NCBI RefSeq assembly: GCF_037893015.1
Contig: NC_133658.1
Coordinates: forward strand, 281,744,509-281,808,508
Direction: 5' to 3'
Length of the DNA: 64,000 nt
From: Macrotis lagotis
Lineage: Eukaryota; Chordata; Mammalia; Peramelemorphia; Peramelidae
The notes beneath the pieces are model-generated. The model had not been told where the DNA came from. It was given only the letters and a program-made list of their open reading frames with translations, and ran no database searches. This document shows, piece by piece, positions 34,460-45,760 of this stretch. Position numbers and translations under genes: made by a program. Position 1 is the first letter of the stretch. Every line of letters begins with the position of its first letter.

Positions 34460-37158
34460 TCAAAAATCCATTTTTCCCTTTTCTGTGTCATTAGCATAAG
34501 AGTTGTCTGTATAAGCAATTATTGGAGAGGGCATTGTTTTCATAGTGAGCTTTCCTACATCAGTAGGGGTTATATAGTGGTTGGTGGACAGGGAGACATT
34601 CTGCTGTTTGGCAAACTCTGCAAATACAGCTAAAGCATCCCATAAGATTTTTTTGGTCAGTTCAGTAGATATAGAATCAACTATTTCATATGCTTTTTGC
34701 CTAGGATCAAGTTGGAAGTCCATAACACTATTTTTAAAGTTGATTTCTTTCTCTTCCATCACATGTACCTCTTCAAGTACCTTCTCCACCTCATTTTTTA
34801 TAGGTGTCATATGTGATTGGTCTTTTTGCTTATTTAAGGATCCTGAGAAATCTTTATTAAAAAGTCTTTCAGACTCAGACTGAGCATGGATAAAGCAGGT
34901 CTCCATAGGTTGGAAAGTCAGGGTTTCAGGAGTAGTAGAGAGTGATATCATTGGGTCTTCTCTATTGTTAAATTTGGCTTCTGGCTTTTTTGCTAAAAAT
35001 TGGTATTCTATCCCGACCTCATCATAACATTTGCCACTCTGTAAGGTTGGTTCATAATGAACTGAATCTTGGTTGTCATTGTCATTTTCCTTTTCTGTAG
35101 AATCTGCCAAAAGGCATGACATTTGATCTGATCTATAGAATTCATCATAATCCACTTTATATTCTGAATAGTTTACTCTTTCTGAGTTCTTTTTGTGATC
35201 ATCCTTTGTTTTATGTTCCATACCAATCCAGTGCCTTCCTTCAGAATGGCTCATCTCTTTGAATTTCAGAGTTTCTGGTTGTGTGTCTGTCACCTGTTCT
35301 CTGTTCCCTATATCATCCAGTGCCCATGGATTCTTCCCTTTATCTTTTTTGACTGGTTTTAAGAATGATGCTGGACTTCTACTGGCACTTCTGGACAAAG
35401 GACTGGACCAACAGTTCACTTTTTGGTTCCTTTTGACATTCTGCTGTGGTTCAAGACTCAGCAGTTCCTCTTTCCATTCCAAATTGTTTTCTCTCTTTCC
35501 ATCCCATCCCAGTGAGTGTTTATTCTGAAATGAGTAGGAATTTTCTAAATCCAGAGGTGTCAGAGAAAGTTCTTCTGTCAATATCTCATCAGATAAAGAA
35601 GATAACTCACCAGTTTGAATAGATGAATCTTCATCTTGTGCATTCTTTGAATCTACTGGATATATCACTTCTTCTGGGGGAGAAGGGAAATCTTCTGAAT
35701 TAAAGTTACTATCATTACTATTTGCCCAAAGCACAAGGTCAGGAGGGGGAGAAGGAAAATCTTCACTGGGGAAAGAAGATCTCTTCTGAGTTGTGGATGG
35801 GAGACCAGCACTGCCATAGGAAAGCACTTCATCAACAGGGGAGAGTATTTCAGACAAGATGTCACCATGAAGAATAGGCAGACCATCTCTTTTGATATGT
35901 ATGGAGCCATCAACCCTCTCAGCTAGGCAGTGCTCAGCCTTGGGAAAAAGTTCATTGGGTGACCCAGAAGGAGATATCACCATCTTGTGACCACCTAAAG
36001 TTGTCTGATGCATATCAGATTCATGAACCTTATGCTCAGACACTGACTGAATAATTTTTCCCCCATGAAAGATCCCAGGATGCTGGTTAGCAGGCACATT
36101 GTTAAGGTCAGCTGACAACTGTTGAAAAGTAAATTTACTAACTTTGTCAGAAATAGGCTCCTCTTCTGGATTTTCTTCACATGTAGGCTTAGTTTTTTTG
36201 ACTGATAAATTTTGGTTTCTCTGTGACTTTTCAAAAGGAAATGAAAGTGGTTGACAATTTGCTTTCAGGTTTGGAGATGTAAGTGGCATGAAGTAGATTT
36301 CTGAAGGAGAAAATTCAGTTTCTTTTTTGTTTATTCCATCCAGCAAAATATCTTTACATCCAAAGCCTTTCTGATCTTTTCCCTTACCAAGAGAAAATTC
36401 AGGACCTTGCTGTTCCAAATCTTCATCTGTCTCTGAAAAGTCATCCAAGGATGAAGAGGAACTGAACACATGTTCAACACAAACTTCATGCTCTGAATAA
36501 GTCTTTTTTTTATCCTCTTTTAGTTCCACATAGGTATCCACTGAAAGTATATCAGTCAATTTTCCAGAGGGAATATCTTGAGACAATGGTAACTCTGTCC
36601 ATGAAAGGCTTTGCTTTTGTTTCCTGCTGTCAGGCAAGCTCACAACATTAGTTTCAGAAGGAGAGTCATTAATTGAAATATTATTATTCCCCTGTGTCTT
36701 CTGTAAGTCTTGGCAGTCTTCAAAAGGAAAACCACTATCAGGCTGTTTCTCATTATTAACTGCCAAAATCAATCCATCTCCTTTACTTGGGGTTACTGAT
36801 GGATTAGGCAAGGGACTAAAAAGTGGTTGTTGGTCAGTGAGCTCCTGCCATGCATTGACATTTGTATTTTGTGAACTTTCAGCTTCTGAGTCACTTCCTG
36901 AAATCAAACTGTCTGAAATATTAACTAGAAAGGCAGTAACTTTCTGAAATTCAGAAATGGATAGACATGACTGACCACTCTTTAAATCTGGAGATGAGTT
37001 GCATGATGATATTTTTGTCTCTGAAGAGAGAGATTCTAAAGAGGTACTGAGAACAAGTCCTGATTCTAAGGAATCAAAAGTAGTGGTATCACACTTGGGG
37101 AAGTGGTTTTCATCATCCTGTTTATACTCTGATTTCTTCTCTTGATCTTTTTTGCATT
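34460..37158 (-). CDS. CCDC187: CCDC187-like protein, terminal 2.7-kb exon
   Basis: The exon opens after a polypyrimidine tract and CAG (acceptor at 37160-37159), takes two bases to finish a split codon and encodes 898 residues before TGA at 34460-34462. The product is acidic, Ser-rich and of low complexity. It contains ISEFQKVTAFLVNISDS, SEILSPVDEVLSYGSAGLP and two copies of a SEDFPSPP motif, sequences I associate with CEP350, a centrosomal and microtubule-associated protein. CEP350 carries a CAP-Gly domain after this acidic region; none is visible here, as expected for its paralogue CCDC187. The C-terminal 150 residues look helical (EIVDSISTELTKKILWDALAVFAEFAKQQ). The downstream neighbour QSOX2 supports the CCDC187 assignment, mirroring CEP350-QSOX1. 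Coding status is very likely; the exact name is an inference. Confidence 0.85.
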
Positions 37159-37570
37159 CTGAAATACAAATAAAAACAGAATCTATTTCAAGAACTAGAT
37201 TTAGGAGGCATTTTAAGAAATAGGAAGAGTCATATAATCTTGGGGTATAAATAGTGCTCAGAAGTTTCTAGTCCATTCTCCTATTCCTAAAAATCCTATC
37301 TTTAATATTTTTGATGGCTCAGAGTGGGGTTGGGGAGGGAGAAATATGAAGGAACCAGAGGGGTTCTACTCCCCTAAATCTATAGAAGTGACACTCAACT
37401 AAGAGATTCAAAACTGGAAAACTTAGTTGACTAGTGAGTCTGATTTCTTTCTTGAAATATCTTATTTTTTGAGTGAATAAAAATATTTAGATTTTTTTAT
37501 AAACGTGGAATTGTAGGTGATTAGATCCTAGAAAGGATACTAGAGATTATCTAGCCAGCTCCCTCATTTT

Positions 37571-40074
37571 TTAAATTAAATTTATTTATTTTGAATTTTA
37601 CAATTTTTCCTCTCATCTCACTTCCCTCCCCCCCACCCTCCACAGAAGGCAGTCTGTTAGTCTTTACATTGTTTCTATGGTATACATTGATCTAAGTTGA
37701 ATGTAGTGAGAGAGAAATTATATCCTTAAGGGAAAAAAAATTAAGCATAAGAGATAGCAAAATTACATTATAAGGTAACTTTTTTTTCTTTTTAATTAAA
37801 GTTAATAAACTTTGGTCTTTGTTCAAACTCCACAATTCTCTGGATACAGATGGTATTCTCCATCACAGATAGCCCCAAATTGTGCCTGATTGTTGCACTG
37901 ATGGAATGAGCAAGTCCATTAAGGTTGATCATCACCCCCATGTTGCTGTTAGGGTATATAATATTTTTCTGGTTCTGCTCATCTTACTCAGCATCATACA
38001 AATCCTCCCAGGCTTTCCTGAATTCCCATCCCTCCTGATTTCTAATAGAATAATAGTGTTCCATAATGTACACATACTGCAATTTGTTCAGTCATTCCCC
38101 AATTGAAGGACATTCACTTAATTTCCAATTCTTTGCCACCACAAACGGGGCTGCTATGAATATTTTTGTACAAGTGATGTTTTTTGGGGTTTTTTTTTTA
38201 GGTTTTTGCAAGGCAAATGGGGTTAAGTGGCTTGCCCAAGGCCACACAGCTAGGTAATTATTAAGTGTCTGAGACTGGATTTGAACCCAGGTACTCCTGA
38301 CTCCAGGGCTGGTGCTTTACTGTGCCACCTAGCCGCCCCACAAGTGATGTTTTTACCTTTTTCATGATCTCTTCAGGGTAAAGACCCAGTAATGGTCTTG
38401 CTGGATCGAAGGGTGTGCACATTTTTTATTTCCCTTTGGCCGGAATTCCAAATTGCTCTCCAGAAAGGTTGGATGAGCTCACAGCTCCACCAACAATGTA
38501 TTAGTGTCCCAGATTTCCCACATCCCTTCCAACATTGATCATTGTCCTTTCTGGTCACATTGACCAGTCTGAGAAGTGTGAAGTGGTACCTCAGAGATTC
38601 TTCAATTTGCATTTCTCTAGTAAGTAGTAATTTAGAGCAATTTTTCATATGTCTATGGATCACTTTGATTTCCTCATCTGAAAATTACTGTTTACATATC
38701 CTTTGACCATTTGTCAATTGGGGAATGGCTTTTTTTAAAAATCTGACTCAGTTCTCTGTATATTTTAGAAATGAGTCCTGTGTCAGAAATACTAAAAAAA
38801 AGTTTCCCAATTTACTACATTTCTTTTAATCTTGGTTACAGTGGTTTTGTCTGTGCAAAAGCTTTTTAATTTAATGCAGCCAAAATTATCTACTTCATTT
38901 TTAATGATGTTGTCCATCTCTTCCTTGGTCATAAACTACTTCCCTTTCCATATATCTGACAAATAAACTATTCCTTGATCTCCTAGTTTGCTTATACCAT
39001 TAGTTTTATGTCTAAATCCAGAATCCATTTTGATCTTATCTTGGTACAGGGTGTGAGTGTTGGTCTAATCCAAGTTTCTGCCATACTAACTTCCAGTTTT
39101 CCCAACAGTTTTTATGGAAGAGAGAGTTTTTATCCCCAAAGCTGGACTCTTTGGGTTTATCAAACAGCAGATTACTATAATCATTTCCTGCTATTGTACC
39201 TAGTCTATTCCACTGATTTTTAACCACACTGTTTCTTAGCCAATACCAGACAATTTTGATGACTGATGCTTTATAATATAATTTTAGATATGGTAGGGCT
39301 AAGCTACCTTCTTTTTCACTTCTTTTTCATTAAATCCCTGGAAATTCTTGACTTTTTATTTCTCCATATGAATTTACTTCAATTTTTTCTAACTCTTAAA
39401 GTAATTTTTTGGAATTTTGATTGGTGGGACACTAAATAAGTAGTTTAATTTAGATACAATTGTCATTTTTATTATAGTAGCTCACCTATCCATGAGTAGT
39501 TGATATTTAACCAGTTATTTGAATCTGATTTTATTTGGGTGAGAAGTATTTTGTAATTCTTTTCAAAAATTTTCTGAGTCTGCCTTGGCAGGTAGACTCC
39601 CAGGTATTTTATACTGTCTGAAGTTACTCTGAATGGAATTTCTATTTCTAGCTCTTTCTGCTGTATCTTGCTAGTCATATATAGAAATGTTGAGGATTGA
39701 TGAGGGTTTGTTTTATATCCTGTGACTGATAAAGTTGCTAATTATTTAGTACTTTTTTTAGATGATTTTTTGGAATTCTCTAGGTATACCATCATGTCAT
39801 CTGCAAAGAGTGAGAGTTTTGTCTCTTCCTTCCCAATTCTAATTCCTTCAATTTCTTTTTCTTCTCTTGCTGAAGCTAACATTTCTAATACAATATTGAA
39901 TAGTAGTGGTGATAATGAGCATCCTTGTTTCACCCCGATCTTCTTGGGAATGCCTCTAGCCTATCCCCATTGCATATAATTCTTGTTGATGGTTTCAGAC
40001 AGATACTGCTTATTATTCTAAGGAACAGTCCATTTATTCCTACACACTTTAGTGTTTTTAGTAGGAATGGGTCT
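37571..40074 (-). mobile_element. 5'-truncated L1 (ORF2 3' half and 3' UTR)
   Basis: Minus-strand L1 in the same orientation as its host gene. ORF2 relics include the reverse-transcriptase block with [11 protein letters not shown] (about 39742-39933), SIKYLGVYLP (about 39590) and the C-terminal Cys/Trp region DQCWKGCG...HCWWSCEL (about 38373-38663). Frameshifts break the frame. The duplication agctccctcatttt at 37557-37570 and 40075-40088 is perfect (14 bp). Confidence 0.95.
38184..38339 (-). repeat. MAR1/WSINE1-type CORE-SINE nested in L1
   Basis: Antisense copy splitting the L1 ORF2 end. Duplication acaagtgatgtttt at 38170-38183 and 38340-38353 (14 bp, perfect). Confidence 0.95.
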
Positions 40075-40650
40075 AGCTCCCTCATTTTACAGAAGGGCAA
40101 GTAATATCCAAGGATAAAAAGTGATTTTTAAAAAATTGGCAGAGCAAAAATTAGAAATCACCTTGTCAGAAAAAGACCCCCTAAAACAATAATAAATTAA
40201 ATTAAATAATAGAAACTTTTATTTTAGTATTACATGAATATTAATGTTGTTTTAAGGGTATGGATAATTCAAAATTGAAAGCTATTTTAATCTATCTTGT
40301 AATACACTGTGATTTAAGATAGAGGGGAGCAGAAAGTTTTGAATTAAAATTAGTCTGCCTTTTTTTGAGCCCATTATCAGCCAGAGAGTGGAGAAAGGTA
40401 ATCGAACCAAGTATGTTTGATGGGAAAAATGGAACAATTGGCCTCATGAGGTATAGTGAGTTCCTTGTCACTTCAGTTTGAGCACTTGATCAAGATAACT
40501 TGTTGGAATTCTCATAGAGGGAATTTACACATTTTATAGAAGACCAGACTAGATGATCTTTAAGATTTCCAGGTTATACTTTAAAAAATAAATCTGAAGT
40601 TTGTGTTCACATGATACATTCGTTTGCTACAAAAATTGAACCTGTCTTAC

Positions 40651-40718
40651 CTTGAATGGAAGAGATAGGGCATATCTGGATTGTTTCCAACTGAACTTCT
40701 ATAGACTTATCCTTCATC
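40651..40718 (-). CDS. CCDC187: CCDC187-like exon, 68 bp
   Basis: Acceptor TTTTTGTAG (AG at 40720-40719) and donor CATTCAAG then GTAAG (GT at 40650-40649). One base completes the previous codon and one base is carried forward. In phase it reads MKDKSIEVQLETIQICPISS and continues without a stop into the terminal exon (split codon GAA). The strong splice sites and phase agreement on both sides are the evidence; there is no recognised domain. Confidence 0.82.
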
Positions 40719-40784
40719 CTACAAAAACATGCACAAATAATAAATAGTGTTCAAAGTGCTCAGAACAAGCCAAGTACCAAAGGA

Positions 40785-40980
40785 AGAATAGTGTAGTGGT
40801 AAGATGATTAATTTTGGAATCAGAGCATCTGGTTTGAATCATAGTTCTGCTATATACTACCTGGAAGTTCTAGGACAAATGACATAACCCACCTCTTGGT
40901 TCGCTCATTTTTAAAATGATAGAATTGTATTAAATGATTTCTAAGCTTTCTTTTAGTTCTAAAGTTATGATCCTATGTCC
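40785..40980 (+). repeat. MIR SINE in intron
   Basis: Sense MIR with TAGTGTAGTGGTAAGATGAT, GGTTTGAATCATAGTTCTGC and TCGCTCATTTTTAAAATGAT. Confidence 0.7.
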
Positions 40981-41345
40981 CAAGAAGGTCTACTTTTTAG
41001 GGAAATGAAAAAATTCAAAAACTTTGCAATAGTCTAAGACTCTCTTATCTATATATCCATAATTTTTCTCCACAAGTAATGAGATACAGGGTGGGTCAAA
41101 TTTAGTATTAGATACCTGAATGGAATAAGGTTCCAATCTGTAGGAGACTAAAGAGTCAGGGAAATTTGGAATAGGCAAGGAAGAAGTTGATGACAGATTA
41201 CACACATTTTCCTGGTGCTCAATATGTGTGTCAGGATCAAACCCATTCCCTGGGGCCTCATGGAGGTCATCATCTAACTACTGTACCCATGTGCCCCTGG
41301 CAACTGTGCTTTCTTATTGGTTTTATTTAAGGAAAAAACAAGTAC

Positions 41346-41446
41346 CTCTGTTGTCCTTTCTCCTCTTGTAGTTCAACTATTGGACTCTTAATGACATCTG
41401 AGTCCAGTCCAGAGACCTCCTGATTTTTTCTATTATAAATAATCTG
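41346..41446 (-). CDS. CCDC187: CCDC187-like exon, 101 bp (98 bp with the alternative acceptor)
   Basis: The donor is CAGAG then GTACTT (GT at 41345-41344); two bases are carried forward to make AGG with the next exon. Its acceptor is a tandem TTTTAGCAG, so the exon may begin with an extra Gln codon (start 41446) or at 41443. The reading IIYNRKNQEV...SPIVELQEEKGQQ is open and charged, of coiled-coil composition. The intron to the next exon is about 630 bp and carries a MIR. Confidence 0.82.
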
Positions 41447-41737
41447 CTAAAAAAAACAGAAAAATATGTTTAAAGAATAATGGGTCCATTTTGATGATTT
41501 CAGACTAAATTTTAAGGAAAAGCAATGAAGCTACAAATAGATCTAGGACCATACTTGCAAAGCTCCATTTTGGTACTTAGTACCATTATTAATTCCACTT
41601 TGATTTGTGGCTTGCAGTCCAAATTAACCTAGCATTGCAGGTCCTTATACACAAAAAGCCAGCCGTTATGTTCTCCCTCTAAGTAATGATCACACAGTAA
41701 CCCCCAATGTGGGGAACGCCTCAAACTGTTCACTCAC

Positions 41738-41871
41738 ACTGTCCTCTTGCTGGGAGGATTTGCCTTCTTCCTGTTCAGTCAAACTTCTTTCCAATTTTGA
41801 ACAATTTAATTCATTTTTTTGTGTCTGAACATATCTCCTGCTTCTTGCTAATGAACCTTTTATAGTTTCAC
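41738..41871 (-). CDS. CCDC187: CCDC187-like exon, 134 bp
   Basis: Acceptor TTTTTTTGTCTCACAG (AG at 41873-41872); donor GACAGT then GTGAGT (GT at 41737-41736, consensus intron start). Two bases finish a split Ser codon; 44 codons follow and the exon ends in phase 0. The product is hydrophilic (SLARSRRYVQTQKNELN...LERSLTEQEEGKSSQQEDS), with helical, coiled-coil-like content. No stop arises at either junction. Confidence 0.83.
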
Positions 41872-41992
41872 CTGTGAGACAAAAAAATATTAGCCCCAAA
41901 TAGGAACATGAATTGTGATTTTCTGTTTGGGAATAAATGTCTGACCCTTCTTAAAAGGAGGAAGTTCTAAATGGTCTTCTGGGTGAACTTAC

Positions 41993-42068
41993 TTTGAGGT
42001 CTTTTTTCCACCACATTAGGCTTGAATTCAGTCTTTGAAATACATTCCTCTGCCCTTGTAGTTGGTTT
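41993..42068 (-). CDS. CCDC187: CCDC187-like exon, 76 bp
   Basis: Acceptor ATATTTTGTAG (AG at 42070-42069); donor CCTCAAA then GTAAGT (GT at 41992-41991). It reads KPTTRAEECISKTEFKPNVV and onward in phase 0 and leaves one base, which joins GT of the next exon as AGT. Phase agreement with both neighbours supports it; no domain is recognised. Confidence 0.8.
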
Positions 42069-42669
42069 CTACAAAATATGACAGGTTGGAATCAGTAATG
42101 AAAGAAAACACGAACCAGCAACTACATGAACCCACCAAAAAAATCTATTTGCAAGCTATTCATAATATCTGTAGACAGCTTCTAGAAAATGTTAAAATTT
42201 CTGCAGCTAAAGTTATTTTGGCTCTCAGAGAAAATGTAGTTATTATCAAGATGTCACCACAAGTTAACAGAATTGAAGAGATTTCTTTAAAAATTATTAT
42301 AAGAAAATAACTGGGTTCCAGGTGTTTTATCATGCAACAAAGACCTGATACGGATCTTGTTTGATTTCCAAAGAACTTTCTTGCTGTTGACATCTCCAGA
42401 TAGGACAGTATTGTTCTGCAGGCTCTGAAAGACACAGTTTCCTAGTATTAGCCAATTAATGTAGCCAGGGGCAGGACTTGCCTTCAATAGAACCGAAGTG
42501 GGAAAGGTTTGTTTTCTCTGTTATACACAGGAGCACAAACATACATACAAACACCTTCAATCTTCATCCTATGTTTAGCACTCCCTGTTTCTAAGCACTC
42601 AGAGACTTCAGACCCAGAACTTAGAATTTATACATTTCCCCTCCATATCCTTTAAAACTGATAAATTTT

Positions 42670-43430
42670 ACCAGGGCATTAATGCACTGTGTTGAGTTGT
42701 GAACTGATCCTACTGTTCTAGAGAACAATTTAGAATTATGCCCAAAGGAAAATAAAACTGCTCACCCTTTGATCTGGCAATGCCTTTGTTAGGTCTACAT
42801 CCCAAAGCCATCCCACAAAAGGGAAAAAAGGACCTATTTGTACAAAAATATAGCAGCTCTTTTTTGTGGTAGCTAAGAACTAGAAATTGAAAGTGTTGCC
42901 CATTAATTAGGGAATGTCTGAACAAATTGTACCATATGAATGTAATGGAATATTATTCAACTATAAGAAATGACAAGCAAGATGATTTCAGAAAAACTTG
43001 GAAAGACATATGAACTGAATGTATAGCATTGCTTATTGAAGTGAACAGAATCAGGAAAACATTATACACAACAATATTGTTTGATGAAGAACTATGAATG
43101 ACTTAGCTATTCTCAGCATTTCAGGGACCCAAGACAATCCCAAAAGACTAATGACAATACATACTATCCTCCAGAGAACTAATATTGTTCAAATATAGAC
43201 TGAAGCATAATATTTTTCACTTCCATTGTTTTCATTTATTAGAGTCTTGTACAAAATGACTAATATAAAAATGTTAATAGATAATAATGATAATTATTAT
43301 TATAATCACATAATGTATAAATTGCACATGAAAACATTTATGATTGTTTACCATCTCAAAGAGGTGTGGGGAGGAAGGAAGGGATATAGTTTGGCATTTG
43401 AAAATTTTAATAAAAATATTTTTTAAAACT
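42670..43430 (+). mobile_element. L1 3' end (ORF2 C-terminus and 3' UTR)
   Basis: Sense relative to the + strand, so antisense to the host gene. GTTGTGAACTGATCC, CTAGAGAACAATTTAGAATT and CCTTTGATCTGGCAATGCC are the L1 ORF2 C-terminal region, ending in an A-rich tail at about 43425. Old and diverged. Confidence 0.8.
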
Positions 43431-43449
43431 CTTTTTTCTGATAGGACCA

Positions 43450-43630
43450 GAAGTCAAAAAGTTAAAAGAGATCTTGAAAGCCATGTAGTCTAACCTCATT
43501 TAACACAAGAGAAATTGAGACCCAAGAAAGTTATTCACCCAACAACATTCAAATAATAAGTATCAGAAGCACAATTTAAATTCATGATCTTTGACTCCAG
43601 ATTGTCTACTCTGCTGTACCTTTAAAAACC
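43450..43630 (-). repeat. MIR/THER1-type SINE
   Basis: Contains GAAAGCCATGTAGTCTAACC, CACAAGAGAAATTGAGACCC and TGACTCCAGATTGTCTACTC. Ends near a TGCTGTACC head-like motif. Diverged; orientation is less certain. Confidence 0.55.
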
Positions 43631-43842
43631 TTTCTGCTAGCCAATCTACTAAATTAATTTATACTTAGATGTCAGTGGCCAATAATGGTATAATTCTTTT
43701 CCCTTCTCACTTGATTTGTATTTAAACAGAGACCATAAGTGCCTTAACACATGATTGTGATTAATGATGGGAATTCAGGCACCATGGTAGACTGATTTGG
43801 TTGAGGGCTTTTATTCCTCCAATCTATTCCATACAAGCGAGT

Positions 43843-43980
43843 GCACACACACACACACACACAATCTATATACATATATAGTGTATATGTATGTATATAT
43901 ACACACACATAAATATATTCATATATGCATACATATATACAAAAATGTATTCATATATGCAGATATATACATGTATACAC
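43843..43980 (+). repeat. (CA)n and (TATG/TATA)n microsatellite cluster
   Basis: A CA run (43843-43862) followed by about 110 bp of imperfect TA/TG/CA alternation. It directly abuts the inverted exon copy. Confidence 0.9.
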
Positions 43981-43993
43981 AAAAATTTCCTCC

Positions 43994-44026
43994 AGAAATC
44001 TACTTCATGCCATTTACATCTCCAAA
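43994..44026 (+). repeat. 33-bp inverted copy of the CCDC187-like terminal exon
   Basis: Thirty-two of 33 bases match the minus-strand coding sequence at 36270-36302 (exon phrase EIYFMPLTSP), but on the + strand within an upstream intron. The match weakens a few bases beyond either end. It lies next to the microsatellite cluster. Confidence 0.85.
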
Positions 44027-45285
44027 AATTTTATATGTGTATATGTGGACAGATGCTTTTTCTCCCTATGCAGCTATACCAAAAATTCAGCATCTCTCTG
44101 AAAGGTTATTTGTATGAGCATATAATGAAGAAACTTAGACTAGAAAGGAGGATATCATTGTCAGCAGTTTCCCTATCAGTTAGTATTTGATGCCTATTTT
44201 AAAAATATTACTACTATTAATAGGACCACCAAACTATTAATTTTTGAAAAACAGAATGGGGAGAATCAATTACAATTCATGCCTAAGATAGTACATTTCC
44301 ATCTCTGCAGCCTAGGTATTTTGATATCCAACACCAAAGATGTATAAGAAACCAATTCATAAAACCTGAGATATAACATCTTAACATGTATCAGGAAATA
44401 GCATGGCACTTGAATGACAAGAAGGTAGATCCTACAGAAAGCAAACGAAATGTTTCTTACCACATATGAAGTGAGGGGGAGAGAACCAATTGCTCTTCTT
44501 ATAACCTTTTATCAGACTTTTTAACCTTTCATGAAATGAATAGGGTCAGAAAAGGATTAAATTTAGAAAATGCTTAATTATTCTTGAAATCTACTTGTAT
44601 TCCAAAGATCTATTTGGTGGTATAAAGATTTTATATGGACAGGCAATGATACATTTATACCAATGTTCACATTCTTGAAAAATGAAAACTTGTGTATGTC
44701 ATTAGCAAATAAGTAATTTCATCAGACTAATTTCCAAAATGTCCATGGATAACTAAATCAGATCAATTCAGAGGACATGTTCATATCAGCATTTTTCCAA
44801 ATGAGGGGAGGGGATGTGGGTGGGGAGAAGTCATTAAAATTATTTTCATCCACTCTTTCATTTTCAACAGAGGGATAGGGGAGACTACCACAAAACTTAC
44901 CAAGGCCAGAAAGAATCTAGAACAATAGCATTCCATGTCTATGTATTTAATATAGATTCTACCTTAAAAATATTCTATGTTGTTATTTAGAGGAGAGACT
45001 TTCTTCAGTTTGAGAATAGTAGGGACCAATTTTCTCATCATAAGAACAGTCCTTACCCTAGCCATCTAGGTTTACATAGAGAAAAGTTCCATTTCAGGAT
45101 CATAGGCAGTACCCCAAGTTATAGCCACCTATTTCACAAATGCTGGTAACTAAGGAAACTAGATGAAAGATTGTGGATGATTCATTGTAGCCCATTTCCC
45201 ACTGTTGACACTATGTGATCAACAAAATCATTTTTAGATAGAAGGAATACTGCAGTATTATTTGTGTTTAAAACTGTAGCTAAGG

Positions 45286-45428
45286 GGCGGCTAGGTGGTG
45301 TAGTGGATAAAGCACTGGACTTGGACTCAGGAGTACCTGGGTTCAAATCTTGTCTCAGACACTTAATAATTACCTAGATGTGTGGCCTTGGGCAAGCCAC
45401 TTAACCCCATTTGCCTTGCAAAAAAAAA
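45286..45428 (+). repeat. MAR1/WSINE1-type CORE-SINE
   Basis: Sense copy; duplication aaaactgtagctaagg at 45270-45285 and 45429-45444 (16 bp, perfect). Confidence 0.95.
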
Positions 45429-45444
45429 AAAACTGTAGCTAAGG

Positions 45445-45680
45445 CCTTGGAGTCAGGAGGACTGGAGTGTGAATCTAGTCTTAGACACTTGACATTTACT
45501 GTGTCACCTTGGGCAATTCACTTAATACTGATTGTCTCACATCCCAGGTCATCTCCAGTCTTCCTTATCCATATCTGGTCATGGGACTAGGTGAATCTGG
45601 AGGAGAAAGAGAGGCTGGTCACTTAGCACAGCACTCCCTCACTGACCTTTGAAAACAAAGGACAAACATAATCATCTTTT
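45445..45680 (+). repeat. Composite CORE/RTE-tail SINE, truncated head
   Basis: The 5' part is CORE-SINE-like (CTTGGAGTCAGGAGGACTGG, TCACCTTGGGCAATTCACTT). The 3' part is complementary to the RTE tail (CATCTCCAGTCTTCCTTATC, AAACAAAGGACAAACATAAT). It ends about 80 bp from the 45761-45995 exon. Confidence 0.7.
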
Positions 45681-45760
45681 AAAAGATCATTTGAATCACT
45701 GTAGTTACAGGATAATAGTTTGGATCTGATACCTGTTAAACAAAATTTATTTTTCCTTAC

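Larger units (their letters stand above)
37159..40650 (-). other. CCDC187: CCDC187-like intron between 40651-40718 and the terminal exon
   Basis: Mostly one antisense L1 (37571-40074) with a nested SINE. 37159-37556 and 40090-40650 are unique AT-rich sequence. Confidence 0.75.
42069..45760 (-). other. CCDC187: CCDC187-like intron
   Basis: Contains an L1 tail, a MIR, a microsatellite, a 33-bp inverted copy of the terminal exon, and two SINEs next to the upstream exon, all listed separately. 44110-45260 is unique sequence with nothing recognised. Confidence 0.7.

Noticed and set aside
42345-42424. Candidate CCDC187-like exon (PAEQYCPIWRCQQQ ... DPYQ) with acceptor TCTTTCAG
   Set aside because: It is open and ends in phase 0, but it needs a 2-base start phase, whereas the upstream exon ends in phase 0. 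Its donor (CAG then GTCTTT) is weak. Direct joining of 45761-45995 to 41993-42068 keeps the frame. It could be an alternative exon only if a different upstream donor is used.
43797-44117. 106-codon + strand frame containing PEIYFMPFTSP
   Set aside because: Most of it is translated CA/TA microsatellite. The protein-like phrase comes from the inverted exon copy described in the findings, not from a gene.
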